From Clostridiales bacterium (GTDB lineage: Bacteria; Bacillota; Clostridia; Lachnospirales; Lachnospiraceae), in contig JAJQDV010000022.1 in NCBI GenBank assembly GCA_021202015.1, forward strand, positions 1-32,564: a DNA stretch of 32,564 nt, written 5' to 3'. The notes below the pieces were generated by a model. It ran no database searches. It saw only the letters and a program-made list of their open reading frames with translations, and was not told the DNA's origin. Below, one piece after another: positions 22,775 to 31,714 of this stretch (positions are counted from its first letter, which is position 1; each line of letters opens with the position of its first letter). The position numbers and the translations under genes were made by a program.

Positions 22775-24160
22775 TCAAAACAGATCCTCCGTGGTCAGCA
22801 GCACTGCGCCTTCTTTTGCCGCTCTTTTCTGAACCGGTGCGGTAAAGCCCCTCCTGCTTATAAACATGAGGTGTTTCTTCATGTCTTTGGGAAACGCTTT
22901 TGCGGCGATAGTCAGATCCTCGTACTCTTCCATTGGCATCGGACGGTTTGTGTACTTGCATTCACAGAAGATGCCCTCGGTTTTTTTTCGGTTCAGCGCG
23001 AGCAGGTCTATGTCATCCTGTGCGCGGATTGCGGGATTGTTTCCCCACCATTTTCCGATGGCAGCCGGGACAAAGGGGAGCTTCCGCAGTCTTGCCTGTC
23101 GGATCAGGTATTGTCGGCAGATATCCTCAAAGGCCAGTCCCATAAAATCAGAAAGCTCGCTCATGATTTCTTTTGCGGCTTCCGCAGGTCCAAGCAGGTC
23201 GTAGTAGCTTTTGTTTGAAAAAACATAGCGGTACCAGAAGCGGAAAAAGTGGTCTGTCAGGGTGTAGATTGTCTTTTTACCTGTTTCCGGTTCTCCGCAG
23301 GGCGTCTTTTTTTCAATCAGCCGGATTGCCTGCAGTGTCATCAGATATTTGCTGCACTTGCTTTTTTCCTCGTGGATATTGTCCGCGATCTCCGTAACTT
23401 TATTGGAACCTCTTGCGATTACTTCCAGAATACTGTTGTATACACCGGGTTCCCGCAGTTCCATCCGCAGTACATTCATCGGTTCGTCATTTAAAAAAGA
23501 GCCGTTTTTCAGAATTTCACGTTCCAGATTTTCCTGAATGGATCGGTTCGGAGAGAACGCGTTCAGATAGCGGGGAATTCCGCCGAGTATGCCGTAGGCG
23601 GTCAGTTTTTCCTCAATTGAATAGCCGGGGAAAAATTTTGCGCTGTCGAGATAATCGAAAGGCAGTACTTCCATCGAAGATGTCATGCGGCCATAGAGAG
23701 GACTTTCATAACCCATGATGCTGTTGACCATAAAACTTACGCTGGAACCGCAAAGGATGAGGAAAATCCGAAGCCCCTTCCAATGAAGGTCGATTTCATG
23801 CTGAAGCATACTTTTGATGGATGGATTTGATCCGGCCATGAAAGGGAATTCATCAATAATCAAAACTGTTTTTTTGTCGAAGGATTTATTTGTTACGTAA
23901 GCAAACGCATCCTCCCAGTTCTGAAACGGAGCAATGAATTGCCCATCAAAGTGCAATTGGACGGTTTTCGAAAAATCGTGTAAATTCAGACTGTCATTTT
24001 TTTCCTGCGCGGAATAAAAAATGACATTGTGTTTGCGGGAAAACTCCTGCAGGATAGTGGTCTTTCCGACCCGCCGTCTCCCATACATAACCAGAAACTC
24101 AAAATGTCCGCTGTTATTCAGATCCTCAATCTGCTTTAGCTCCTGCTCTCTTCCGATCAT
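22775..24160 (-). CDS. ATP-binding protein, archaeal-ATPase type with DUF234-like C-terminus
   Basis: A 462-residue P-loop ATPase of the archaeal-ATPase/DUF234 kind. Walker A is G-R-R-R-V-G-K-T-T at 27-35, Walker B V-L-I-I-D-E-F at 99-105. A helix-turn-helix-like part lies around 260-310. The C-terminal domain, about 345-450, has a D-D-I-D-L-L-A...E-C-K-Y pattern like the PD-(D/E)XK nuclease fold. The biological role of such proteins is not settled; mobile-element or defence links have been suggested. Start ATG at 24160 follows ACGGAGGATTTTTC. It is a single gene facing the proline locus, unlike its neighbours in function and more AT-rich, which hints at transfer. Unlike the AAA-like gene at 4798 it seems complete. 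Confidence 0.78.
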   Translation of the reverse strand: MIGREQELKQIEDLNNSGHFEFLVMYGRRRVGKTTILQEFSRKHNVIFYSAQEKNDSLNLHDFSKTVQLHFDGQFIAPFQNWEDAFAYVTNKSFDKKTVLIIDEFPFMAGSNPSIKSMLQHEIDLHWKGLRIFLILCGSSVSFMVNSIMGYESPLYGRMTSSMEVLPFDYLDSAKFFPGYSIEEKLTAYGILGGIPRYLNAFSPNRSIQENLEREILKNGSFLNDEPMNVLRMELREPGVYNSILEVIARGSNKVTEIADNIHEEKSKCSKYLMTLQAIRLIEKKTPCGEPETGKKTIYTLTDHFFRFWYRYVFSNKSYYDLLGPAEAAKEIMSELSDFMGLAFEDICRQYLIRQARLRKLPFVPAAIGKWWGNNPAIRAQDDIDLLALNRKKTEGIFCECKYTNRPMPMEEYEDLTIAAKAFPKDMKKHLMFISRRGFTAPVQKRAAKEGAVLLTTEDLF

Positions 24161-24291
24161 TGAAAAATCCTCCGTGTTCCTGTAAATTTTATGATTCCGG
24201 CCCGCCCCGTATAATTGTATACTCATAAGTAGTATAATCATGATTCATAAAATTTACAAGTGGAAATTGACATTCATCCCGAAAACAGCAG

Positions 24292-24320
24292 TTGACAAGG
24301 ACGATGTTCCGTGCTATAGT
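24292..24320 (+). promoter_or_regulatory. Promoter of the dapA transcript
   Basis: TTGACA (24292-24297) and TATAGT (24315-24320) are 17 bp apart, near consensus, placing the start about 50 nt upstream of the lysine riboswitch. Confidence 0.75.
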
Positions 24321-24376
24321 CAGCATGTATCCGGAAAAAAACAATTTTCGGACGCATGAAAAGGACATATAAAAGA

Positions 24377-24543
24377 GATAGAGGTTGCATACTCTATGAG
24401 TAAACTGCCGGATGCGCCGGAAGCAGGAGAAAGCAGTGGAAAGGAGAGCATGCCGAAAGGGTAATCCTGTTTCGGAGGATTATTTCTTGGGCGCAGCGTG
24501 AACAATGCTGCGACTGTCATCGCCTTTGGGATGGAGCGCTATC
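24377..24543 (+). ncRNA. Lysine riboswitch (L box)
   Basis: The stretch shows elements of the lysine aptamer: AGAGGTTGCAT followed by GAGTAA at the 5' side, a central ATGCCGAAAGGGTAA, then GCGACTGTCATCGCCTTTGG and closing GAGCGCTATC. GATAG (24377-24381) and CTATC (24539-24543) form the base of P1. Upstream is a good promoter and downstream a terminator hairpin, then dapA, a lysine-biosynthesis gene. High lysine is expected to favour termination. Confidence 0.85.
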
Positions 24544-24573
24544 ACCGGATCATACAATCCGTATTTATCAGGG

Positions 24574-24601
24574 ATCGGCGTTTCCGCCGGTTCTTTTTGT
24601 T
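24574..24601 (+). terminator. Terminator of the lysine riboswitch
   Basis: ATCGGCG (24574-24580) and CGCCGGT (24585-24591) form a 7-bp stem with a TTTC loop, followed by TCTTTTTGT. It lies between the aptamer and dapA and is the likely switching element. Confidence 0.7.
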
Positions 24602-24642
24602 ACTGTGAAAAAATGTATTCTGATAATGAGGAGGAAATGACA

Positions 24643-25530
24643 ATGTCGATTTTCAGAGGAGCAGGCGTTGCGATCGTGACGCCGATGAAGGACAACTTTG
24701 ACGTGGATTACGAGGCGCTGGAGGCGAACATCAACTACCAGATCGAGAACGGGACGGACTGTATCGTGATCACGGGCACGACGGGGGAGAGCGCTACCCT
24801 GACGGAGCAGGAGCATGTGGACGTCATCCGGGCAGCGGTGAACTTTACGAAGCACCGCATTCCGGTGATCGCAGGGACCGGCAGCAACAGTACCCGAACG
24901 GCGGTTGAACTCTCGAAGGCCGCGCAGGAGGTCGGCGCGGACGCCGTACTGGTGGTGACGCCCTATTACAACAAGGCGACGCAGAAGGGACTGGTCGCGC
25001 ACTATACGACGATCGCGAACGCGGTTCAGGTACCTCTGGTGATGTACAATGTCCCGTCCCGGACGGGCTGCAACATCCTGCCGGCTACCGTGGCGGAGCT
25101 GACGAAGAATGTGGAGAATATCGTTGGCATCAAGGACGCCACGGGCAATATGGCGCAGGCTGCGCAGATGATGAATTTATGTGATGGTAATCTGGAACTC
25201 TATTCCGGCGAGGACGGACAGGTGCTCCCGCTGCTTTCCATCGGCGGTATCGGCGTGATCTCCGTGCTGTCGAACATCGTGCCCCGTCAGACGCATGATA
25301 TGGTGATGGAGTACCTGGAGGGCGACCGGAGGAAGGCGATGCAGATCCAGCTTGATGCGGTTCCGCTGATCAACGCGCTGTTCAGTGAGGTGAACCCGAT
25401 TCCGGTCAAGGCGGCCATGGAGATGCTCGGTATGCAGGCCGGTCCGCTGCGCGCACCCCTGAGCGAGATGGAGGACGCGCATAAGGAGATTCTGCGGCAG
25501 GAACTGATCCGGTTCGGGCTGATGAAATAA
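24643..25530 (+). CDS. dapA: 4-Hydroxy-tetrahydrodipicolinate synthase
   Basis: Condenses pyruvate with aspartate semialdehyde in the diaminopimelate and lysine pathway, in the cytoplasm. The 296-residue protein has the expected size and motifs: G-T-T-G-E-S at 45-50 (Thr46 and Thr47), Tyr109, Y-N-V-P-S-R-T-G at 135-142 with Tyr135 and Arg140, and the Schiff-base lysine Lys164 in G-I-K-D-A-T-G. The ATG at 24643 lies 7 nt after GAGGAGGA; the ATG at 24637 is too close to that site. The lysine riboswitch and terminator upstream point to repression by lysine. dapB follows 106 bp later on the same strand. Confidence 0.95.
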   Translation: MSIFRGAGVAIVTPMKDNFDVDYEALEANINYQIENGTDCIVITGTTGESATLTEQEHVDVIRAAVNFTKHRIPVIAGTGSNSTRTAVELSKAAQEVGADAVLVVTPYYNKATQKGLVAHYTTIANAVQVPLVMYNVPSRTGCNILPATVAELTKNVENIVGIKDATGNMAQAAQMMNLCDGNLELYSGEDGQVLPLLSIGGIGVISVLSNIVPRQTHDMVMEYLEGDRRKAMQIQLDAVPLINALFSEVNPIPVKAAMEMLGMQAGPLRAPLSEMEDAHKEILRQELIRFGLMK

Positions 25531-25554
25531 GTGAAAAGTACGAAAAATATCTTG

Positions 25555-25575
25555 CCCCCGCAGGCGCTGCGGGGG
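25555..25575 (+). terminator. Hairpin between dapA and dapB
   Basis: CCCCCGCAG (25555-25563) and CTGCGGGGG (25567-25575) form a 9-bp stem with a GCG loop, followed by TATTATAC. The T content after it is low, so it may be a partial terminator or mRNA stabiliser within the operon. Confidence 0.5.
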
Positions 25576-25636
25576 TATTATACTATAGAAGAAACCGATG
25601 TATTTTGAATAATAAAAACGATTCAGGAGGATTTTT

Positions 25637-26395
25637 ATGACCAGAGTAATCATGAACGGCTGTAACGGGCATATGGGCCGAGTGATCAGCGACCTGTGCG
25701 CGCAGGATGCGGACATTGAGATCGTCGCGGGCGTGGACATTGATACGGAGTCGCCGTACGGTTATCCCGTTTTTTCAAAGATCTCCGACTGCGATGCGGA
25801 GGCGGACGCGATCATCGATTTTTCCCACGTGAGCTGCATTGACGCACTGCTGGCTTACAGTGTGGAGCGCCGGATCCCGGTGATCGTCTGCACGACGGGG
25901 CTTTCCGATGAACAGAACGCGGCGGTACGGGCGGCGAGTGAGAGGGTGGCGGTCTTAAAGTCGGCCAATATGTCCCTCGGCATCAACACGCTGATCGAGC
26001 TGTTGAAACCGGCTGCGCGCACCCTGGCGGGAGCGGGCTTTGACGTCGAGATCGTGGAGAAGCATCACAACCGGAAGCTGGACGCGCCCAGCGGAACGGC
26101 TCTCGCACTGGCGGATTCGGTGAACGAGGCGATGGAGCATGAATATGAGTATAAGCTCGACCGCTCCGCGGAGCGCAAAAAGCGTGAGAAAAAGGAGATT
26201 GGGATCCAGGCGGTCCGCGGCGGCACGATCGTCGGTGAGCATGAGGTCCTTTTCTGCGGCACGGACGAGGTCGTCACGTTCAAACACACGGCGTATTCCA
26301 GGGCCATCTTCGGAAAGGGTGCTATCGAGGCGGCGAAGTTCCTGGCCGGAAAGCCGTCGGGCTTTTATGACATGGGAGACGTGATCCGCGGCTGA
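25637..26395 (+). CDS. dapB: 4-Hydroxy-tetrahydrodipicolinate reductase
   Basis: Reduces the DapA product with NAD(P)H in the lysine and diaminopimelate pathway. The 252-residue protein starts with the dinucleotide-binding loop G-C-N-G-H-M-G at 8-14 and has the signature E-K-H-H-N-R-K-L-D-A-P-S-G-T at 141-154, including the catalytic His143 or His144 and the lysine of K-L-D. The spelling of the glycine-rich loop (N and H within) is common in Clostridia. TCAGGAGGA stands before the ATG. It follows dapA and lies just ahead of fbp. Confidence 0.95.
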   Translation: MTRVIMNGCNGHMGRVISDLCAQDADIEIVAGVDIDTESPYGYPVFSKISDCDAEADAIIDFSHVSCIDALLAYSVERRIPVIVCTTGLSDEQNAAVRAASERVAVLKSANMSLGINTLIELLKPAARTLAGAGFDVEIVEKHHNRKLDAPSGTALALADSVNEAMEHEYEYKLDRSAERKKREKKEIGIQAVRGGTIVGEHEVLFCGTDEVVTFKHTAYSRAIFGKGAIEAAKFLAGKPSGFYDMGDVIRG

Positions 26396-26456
26396 TCGTT
26401 TGTTCCGTGAAAATTATATAATAATGAAACAACTCTACACTGACAAGGGGGAAATT

Positions 26457-28424
26457 ATGTTAAAAAACGCAGATCTGAAGTATTTAAGCGTGCTGGCGGA
26501 CCAGTATCCCAGCATTGCGTCCGCGGCGACGGAGATCGTGAATCTGAAGGCGATCTTAAGCCTTCCGAAGGGAACCGAGCACTTTATTACGGATGTACAC
26601 GGCGAATACGAGCAGTTTCGCCACATCATGTGCAACGGCTCCGGCGCCATTCAGAAGAAGATCGAGGAGGAGTTTGGCAATTCCCTGGGCATCCCCGAGA
26701 AGCGCACGCTCGCCATGCTGATCTACTATCCGGAGATCAAGATCAAACAGATCCAGGAGCAGATTGAGGACGAGGAGAATATGACGGACTGGTACCGTGT
26801 GACGATCTTCCGACTGATCCGCGTGTGCAAGAACGCGTCCTCGAAGTACACCCGTTCGAAGGTGCGGAAGTCTCTGCCCGAGGATTTTTCCTATGTGATC
26901 GAGGAGCTGCTCGCGGGGCGTCCCGACGTGTTCGACCAGGAGGCGTATTATTTTGAAATTATCAATTCCGTCATAGAGACCGGACGGGCTTCCGAGCTGA
27001 TCTGCGCGTTTGCCCATCTGATCCGGCGGTTCACGATCGACCATCTGCATGTGGTCGGCGATATTTTTGACCGCGGACCTTATCCGCATCTGATCATGGA
27101 CGACCTGATGAACCACCACTCCGTGGATATCCAGTGGGGAAACCACGATATCCTGTGGATGGGGGCGGCGGCCGGATCGGAGGCCTGCATGTGCAATATG
27201 CTGCGCATCTGCGCCCGCTACGGAAACCTCGGCATTCTGGAGGACGCCTACGGCATCAATCTCGTTCCGCTGATGCGGCTGGCGCTTGAGTCCTATGAGG
27301 GGCCGGTCAGCAAGACATTTGCAGTTCGCATTTCCGACGACAGCTATGACAGCAGCTTTGCAGAGATCGACGCGAAGATGCACAAAGCGATCTCCATCAT
27401 CCAGTTCAAGCTGGAGGGTCAGCTGATCAAACGTCATCCGGACTGGGAGATGAATGACCGTCTGCTGCTGGATAAGATGGACCCGGAGAAGGGGACGATC
27501 GTGGTCGACGGAAAGGAATATGCACTGAACGATTCGTTTTTCCCGACCTTTGACAAAGAGCATCCTTATGACCTGACCTACGAGGAGAGCGACGTTGTCA
27601 GACGGCTGAAAAACAGCTTTCTGCGCAGTGAGCGTCTGCAGCGTCACATCCGCTTTTTGTATACAAAGGGCAGCCTGTATAAGGTATACAACGGCAATCT
27701 CCTGTATCACGGCTGCGTACCGCTCAACGAGGACGGCAGTTTTCAGGAGGTGAAGCTCTTCGGGAAAAAATACAGCGGAAAGGCGTTGTATGACATTCTG
27801 GAGCACTACGCGCGCAAGGGCTACTATTCTCTGAATCCGGAGGAGAAGAGAAACGGGCAGGACATCCTCTGGTACATCTGGAACCACAAGGGTTCGCCGG
27901 TGTACGGCAAACAGAAGATGGCGACGTTCGAGCGCTATTTCATTGATGATAAAAAGACGCATGAGGAGGCGAAAAATCCCTATTATAAGCTTTATGAGAA
28001 CGAGGAAATCCTCGATAAGATCCTGGTGGAGTTCGGACTGGATCCGAAGGGCGCCCACATTATCAACGGGCATGTACCCGTTATTGTGAAAAAGGGCGAA
28101 TCGCCGATGAAATGCGGCGGCAAGCTCCTTGTCATCGACGGCGGATTCTCGAAGGCTTACCAGTCGAAAACCGGCATCGCGGGATACACGCTGATCTACA
28201 ATTCCTACGGGCTGATCCTCGCCGCGCACGAGCCGTTTGAGTCACTGGAGAAGACCGTGCTGAATGAGACCTGCACGCATTCTCACATCGTGATGGATGA
28301 AAACGCGACGCGCCGCATCATGGTCGGCGACACAGATACCGGGGCGGAGCTGAAGGAGCGGATTGAAGAACTGGAGGAGCTGCTGGAGGCCTACCGAAGC
28401 GGCGTACTTGCAGAGAAAGCGTGA
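26457..28424 (+). CDS. fbp: Fructose-1,6-bisphosphatase, class III
   Basis: Hydrolyses fructose 1,6-bisphosphate to fructose 6-phosphate in gluconeogenesis. The 655-residue length is that of the Firmicutes-type (class III) enzyme, which belongs to the calcineurin-like metallophosphatases. Metal-binding motifs are visible: D-V-H-G-E-Y near 44-49, G-D-I-F-D-R-G near 203-209, W-G-N-H-D near 232-236 and N-G-H-V-P-V near 540. The ATG at 26457 follows AAGGGGGA; an earlier in-frame ATG at 26424 has no ribosome site. A TATAAT-like box at 26417-26422 might start a separate transcript, though no good -35 box is seen. It is 61 bp after dapB. Confidence 0.93.
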   Translation: MLKNADLKYLSVLADQYPSIASAATEIVNLKAILSLPKGTEHFITDVHGEYEQFRHIMCNGSGAIQKKIEEEFGNSLGIPEKRTLAMLIYYPEIKIKQIQEQIEDEENMTDWYRVTIFRLIRVCKNASSKYTRSKVRKSLPEDFSYVIEELLAGRPDVFDQEAYYFEIINSVIETGRASELICAFAHLIRRFTIDHLHVVGDIFDRGPYPHLIMDDLMNHHSVDIQWGNHDILWMGAAAGSEACMCNMLRICARYGNLGILEDAYGINLVPLMRLALESYEGPVSKTFAVRISDDSYDSSFAEIDAKMHKAISIIQFKLEGQLIKRHPDWEMNDRLLLDKMDPEKGTIVVDGKEYALNDSFFPTFDKEHPYDLTYEESDVVRRLKNSFLRSERLQRHIRFLYTKGSLYKVYNGNLLYHGCVPLNEDGSFQEVKLFGKKYSGKALYDILEHYARKGYYSLNPEEKRNGQDILWYIWNHKGSPVYGKQKMATFERYFIDDKKTHEEAKNPYYKLYENEEILDKILVEFGLDPKGAHIINGHVPVIVKKGESPMKCGGKLLVIDGGFSKAYQSKTGIAGYTLIYNSYGLILAAHEPFESLEKTVLNETCTHSHIVMDENATRRIMVGDTDTGAELKERIEELEELLEAYRSGVLAEKA

Positions 28425-28532
28425 GGATGCAGAGGTCTACCCGTGGAATTTCCTGTGTATACGATGATTCTTTGTTATGCAAGTTCCGGATAACTGAATG
28501 CAAAAACAGAAAGAATCATATACTAAAAAAAG

Positions 28533-28561
28533 TTGACAGGTATAGACGCAGTCGATAAAAT
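28533..28561 (+). promoter_or_regulatory. Promoter of the modABC genes
   Basis: TTGACA (28533-28538) and TAAAAT (28556-28561) are 17 bp apart. A second possible -10, TATAAT at 28593-28598, has no matching -35 box. Confidence 0.65.
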
Positions 28562-28591
28562 ATATCTGTACTATGTCGTACCTTATATTTT
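28557..28591 (+). promoter_or_regulatory. Imperfect dyad, possible molybdate operator
   Basis: AAAATATA (28557-28564) and TATATTTT (28584-28591) are inverted repeats 19 bp apart, with an inner GTAC (28568) and GTAC (28578) pair almost on the same centre. It overlaps the -10 box and the start of transcription, as an oxyanion-responsive repressor site would. No regulator gene is nearby. Confidence 0.35.
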
Positions 28592-28620
28592 GTATAATGC
28601 AAGACAGGAGGGTGTTCCCA

Positions 28621-29574
28621 ATGAAAAAGAGAATTGTAAGTATTATCCTTGCAGCGATGGTTGGTTCCGCGATGTTGGCAGGCTGCGGAAGCTCCAGCAC
28701 TACGGATGATACGACGACGGACGAGACGAGCGTAGCCGATGAGACGGAAGACGCCGACGAGGAGCTGTCCGTTGAGGAAGAGGAAGAAGAAGCAGCGGAT
28801 CAGTTTGAGGCAACAACGATCACGGTTTATGCGGCAGCGAGTTTGCAGACAGTTCTGACTGAACTGATCGAGGTTTATAATGAGACGCAGCCGAACGTTG
28901 AGATCGTAGGAAGCTACGACAGTTCAGGCACGCTGCTGACTCAGATCGAGGAAGCCAACGGCGACGGCATCGACGTTTTCTTCTCCGCAGCGCAGAAACA
29001 GATGAATACGCTGGAGGAGGACGACGGACTGGTCGTTGACGGCACCAGACACAATGTCGTAAACAATCAGGTCTGCGTGATCACTTATGCAGGCAGCGAG
29101 ACTACGGTAACGGGTCTTTCCGACATCGCGAACGCGTCCAGTCTGGCGCTGGCTGACGGTTCCGTTCCGGTTGGCAAGTATACACGTCAGGCGCTGGTGA
29201 ACGCCGGCATGCTGGACGAGGTGGAGGATGTATCCACGATCACAACTGATGAGGTTTCCGCGGCGCTCGGCGGCATTGAGATCAATGAGTGCGGCAACGT
29301 GAGCAAGGTGCTTCAGGCCGTAGCGGAGCAGTCCAACGAGGTTGGTACGGTTTATTATTCCGATACCTACGGTTATGAGGATCAGATCGAGATTCTTGAG
29401 TATGTCAGCTATGATCTGACCGGCGACGTGATCTATCCGGTTGCGCAGGTGGCGAACGGCAGCGCGGACGAGCTTGAATCCGCGGCGGCGGCTGACTTTA
29501 TTGAGTTCCTGATTTCTGATGAGGCGAAGGCAATCTTCGACAGCTATTACTTTGATACAGATGTAGAAGATTAA
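28621..29574 (+). CDS. modA: Molybdate ABC transporter, substrate-binding lipoprotein
   Basis: Extracytoplasmic molybdate-binding protein of 317 residues. The signal peptide ends in a lipobox M-L-A-G-C with Cys22. A long acidic linker of Asp, Glu and Thr, to about residue 62, separates it from the binding domain, which starts I-T-V-Y-A-A-A-S-L-Q as in ModA. D-G-I-D-V-F-F-S-A-A and V-P-V-G-K-Y-T-R-Q-A are further ModA hallmarks. Tungstate cannot be excluded as substrate. The ATG at 28621 follows AGGAGGGTG. modB starts 236 bp later, past a hairpin. Confidence 0.9.
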   Translation: MKKRIVSIILAAMVGSAMLAGCGSSSTTDDTTTDETSVADETEDADEELSVEEEEEEAADQFEATTITVYAAASLQTVLTELIEVYNETQPNVEIVGSYDSSGTLLTQIEEANGDGIDVFFSAAQKQMNTLEEDDGLVVDGTRHNVVNNQVCVITYAGSETTVTGLSDIANASSLALADGSVPVGKYTRQALVNAGMLDEVEDVSTITTDEVSAALGGIEINECGNVSKVLQAVAEQSNEVGTVYYSDTYGYEDQIEILEYVSYDLTGDVIYPVAQVANGSADELESAAAADFIEFLISDEAKAIFDSYYFDTDVED

Positions 29575-29688
29575 TCAGAGAATCGAGTTTGAGGCGGTTT
29601 TTGCTTCATACTTGCCGCGCGGGGTGCGTACAGCATAGTTGTCATATTCCTTTCGCACCTCTGCGCATAAAAGACACATAGTACAGGG

Positions 29689-29718
29689 AATGGCATCTGA
29701 TTTTTTTCAGATGCCATT
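29689..29718 (+). terminator. Hairpin with T loop between modA and modB
   Basis: AATGGCATCTGA (29689-29700) and TCAGATGCCATT (29707-29718) form a 12-bp stem around a loop of six T residues, followed by TTGCG. It may reduce read-through from modA to modB so that more binding protein is made, or stabilise the modA mRNA end. Confidence 0.55.
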
Positions 29719-29810
29719 TTGCGAATATGGGTGGCCATGACGGAGTCATCGATTTTCATTTTTTTGCAGGAGCGTGTCTTTCATAACCAGATTTTGAGAA
29801 GGGAGATATT

Positions 29811-30515
29811 ATGGATACTGTTCTGGAGATTTTATCCGGTCTGGACTGGAGTCCTTTATTTATATCATTGAAAACAGGCGTTGTAGCGACGTTTATCTCA
29901 TTTTTTCTCGGCATTTTCGCGGCGTGCAAGGTCATTCATGCCGGAGATAAGGGCAAGGCCATCGCGGACGGATTTCTTACTCTGCCGATGGTGCTGCCGC
30001 CTACCGTGGCCGGCTTCTTTCTGCTTCTGCTGTTCAGCCTGAAGCGTCCGCTTGGCAGTTTTCTGTTTAATGAGCTGGGCATTAAGATCGTGCAGACCTG
30101 GGCGGGCTGTATCATCGCGGCGACCGTCATCGCGTTCCCTCTGATGTACCGTAACGCGCGGGCCGCCTTCGAACAGCTGGACTCGAATCTCGTGTATGCC
30201 GGGAGGACGCTCGGCATGTCGGAGGTTCAGATTTTCTGGCGTGTGATCGTGCCGAATTCCGGTCCCGGCATCGTTTCCGGAACCATCCTTACCTTTGCCA
30301 GAGCGCTGGGTGAGTACGGAGCGACCTCGATGCTGGCGGGTAATATTCCGCACAAGACGTCGACGATCTCACAGCGGATCGCCATGGTCATACAGGACGG
30401 AGATTACCTGACCGGCGGCATCTGGGTCATCATCATCCTGCTGATCGCTTTCGGCGTGATCGTGGCGATGAACCTGGTGGCCGGCAAGAACCTGAAGAAT
30501 GTTCAGAGGTGGTAG
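29811..30515 (+). CDS. modB: Molybdate ABC transporter permease
   Basis: Membrane subunit of 234 residues with about five or six hydrophobic segments. It has typical ModB stretches: L-P-M-V-L-P-P-T-V-A-G-F near 58-69, the EAA-like loop A-G-R-T-L-G-M-S near 125-132 and, later, A-R-A-L-G-E-Y-G-A. Located between modA and modC, 12 bp before the latter. GAGAAGGGAGA precedes the ATG at 29811. Confidence 0.9.
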   Translation: MDTVLEILSGLDWSPLFISLKTGVVATFISFFLGIFAACKVIHAGDKGKAIADGFLTLPMVLPPTVAGFFLLLLFSLKRPLGSFLFNELGIKIVQTWAGCIIAATVIAFPLMYRNARAAFEQLDSNLVYAGRTLGMSEVQIFWRVIVPNSGPGIVSGTILTFARALGEYGATSMLAGNIPHKTSTISQRIAMVIQDGDYLTGGIWVIIILLIAFGVIVAMNLVAGKNLKNVQRW

Positions 30516-30527
30516 AGGAGACCGTAA

Positions 30528-31586
30528 ATGGGAATTGAAGTAGCGATAAAAAAGAAAATCGGAAGTTTTTTTCTGGATGTGAATTTTTCTTCGGAGCAGG
30601 AGATCTTTGCCATCCTGGGCGCCTCCGGGTGCGGCAAGAGCATGACCTTAAAATGCATCGCCGGGATCGAGACGCCCGACGAGGGTACGATCATCCTGAA
30701 CGGGCGGACTCTTTTTGATTCGGAGAAAAAGATCAATCTGATTCCGCAGAAACGCAGGGTGGGGTATATGTTTCAGGACTACGCCCTGTTTCCGAATATG
30801 ACGGTAGAGAAGAATATCATGGCTGGCATGGGGAAAAACCCGGATCCGGAAGTGGTGAAAAAATATATTGAGACCTATCGGCTGGACGGGCTGAACAACC
30901 ACCTGCCCCGCCAGCTTTCCGGCGGACAGAAGCAGCGGGTGGCGCTGGCGCGCATGCTGGCCTCAGAGCCGGAGATCCTGCTTCTGGACGAGCCGCTTTC
31001 CGCGCTGGATACGTATCTGAAGTGGGAGGTGGAGGAGGAGCTCAAGGAGCTGTTTTCGATGATTCAGAAAACCATCCTCTTCGTCACGCACAGCCGGGAT
31101 GAGGTGTATCATCTCTGTGACCGGGTCTGCGTACTTGAGGCCGGTCATGTAGAGACTATTCAGAATACAAGAGAATTTTTCGCGAATCCGGAGACGGTTT
31201 CGGCGGCGAAACTGTCCGGCTGCCGGAATATCTCCAGGGCAAGGAGGATCTCAGACCATGAGGTCTTCGCGGAGGACTGGAATATGTATTTCAAACTGGA
31301 GCGCAAAGTGCCGGAGCGGCTGGATTATGTCGGCAGCCGGGCACATTATATTGAGGCGCTTCCGGATGCGGGCATTTCGGAGGAGATACCGCCGAACTGC
31401 GCGGTGATGACGGTGAACCACATGATGGAACAGCAGTTTGAGTCGGAGCTGATCCTGGACTGTGAGGGGGAAGCGGGTGCGCAGGTGCGTCTGCTGATGG
31501 ACAAAAAGAAGGCGGAGGAACTCTCACGCAGGGAACGGCTGGCGATCCGGATTCCTGAGGAGGCGCTGTTGCTGCTGCGGAGCTGA
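30528..31586 (+). CDS. modC: Molybdate ABC transporter ATPase
   Basis: Cytoplasmic ATPase of 352 residues. Walker A G-A-S-G-C-G-K-S at 31-38, Q-loop Gln83 in M-F-Q-D-Y-A-L-F-P, signature L-S-G-G-Q at 130-134, Walker B L-L-L-D-E-P at 151-156 and His188 in V-T-H-S-R. The length matches ModC, with a C-terminal regulatory region after about 235 that may bind oxyanion, although I do not see a clear MOP motif. It follows modB by 12 bp, with GAGGAGACC before the ATG. Last gene of the mod operon. Confidence 0.9.
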   Translation: MGIEVAIKKKIGSFFLDVNFSSEQEIFAILGASGCGKSMTLKCIAGIETPDEGTIILNGRTLFDSEKKINLIPQKRRVGYMFQDYALFPNMTVEKNIMAGMGKNPDPEVVKKYIETYRLDGLNNHLPRQLSGGQKQRVALARMLASEPEILLLDEPLSALDTYLKWEVEEELKELFSMIQKTILFVTHSRDEVYHLCDRVCVLEAGHVETIQNTREFFANPETVSAAKLSGCRNISRARRISDHEVFAEDWNMYFKLERKVPERLDYVGSRAHYIEALPDAGISEEIPPNCAVMTVNHMMEQQFESELILDCEGEAGAQVRLLMDKKKAEELSRRERLAIRIPEEALLLLRS

Positions 31587-31714
31587 TATAGACATATTAT
31601 TTCAATTTAACAGTGTACAAAACGGAAAACAGAGCGTATGATAGTTGCGAGAAAATGATTTCATTCAGGGTTTACAACGGATCACCTCAGTGATGAGAAG
31701 AGAAAGGCGAAGTT

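Noticed and set aside
24505-24642. N-terminal extension of DapA
   Set aside because: This part overlaps the end of the lysine riboswitch and its terminator; DapA of normal length starts at 24643 after a strong ribosome site.
26556-28229. Minus-strand frame of 557 codons opposite fbp
   Set aside because: fbp is certain in the other frame; the antisense product shows no family motif.
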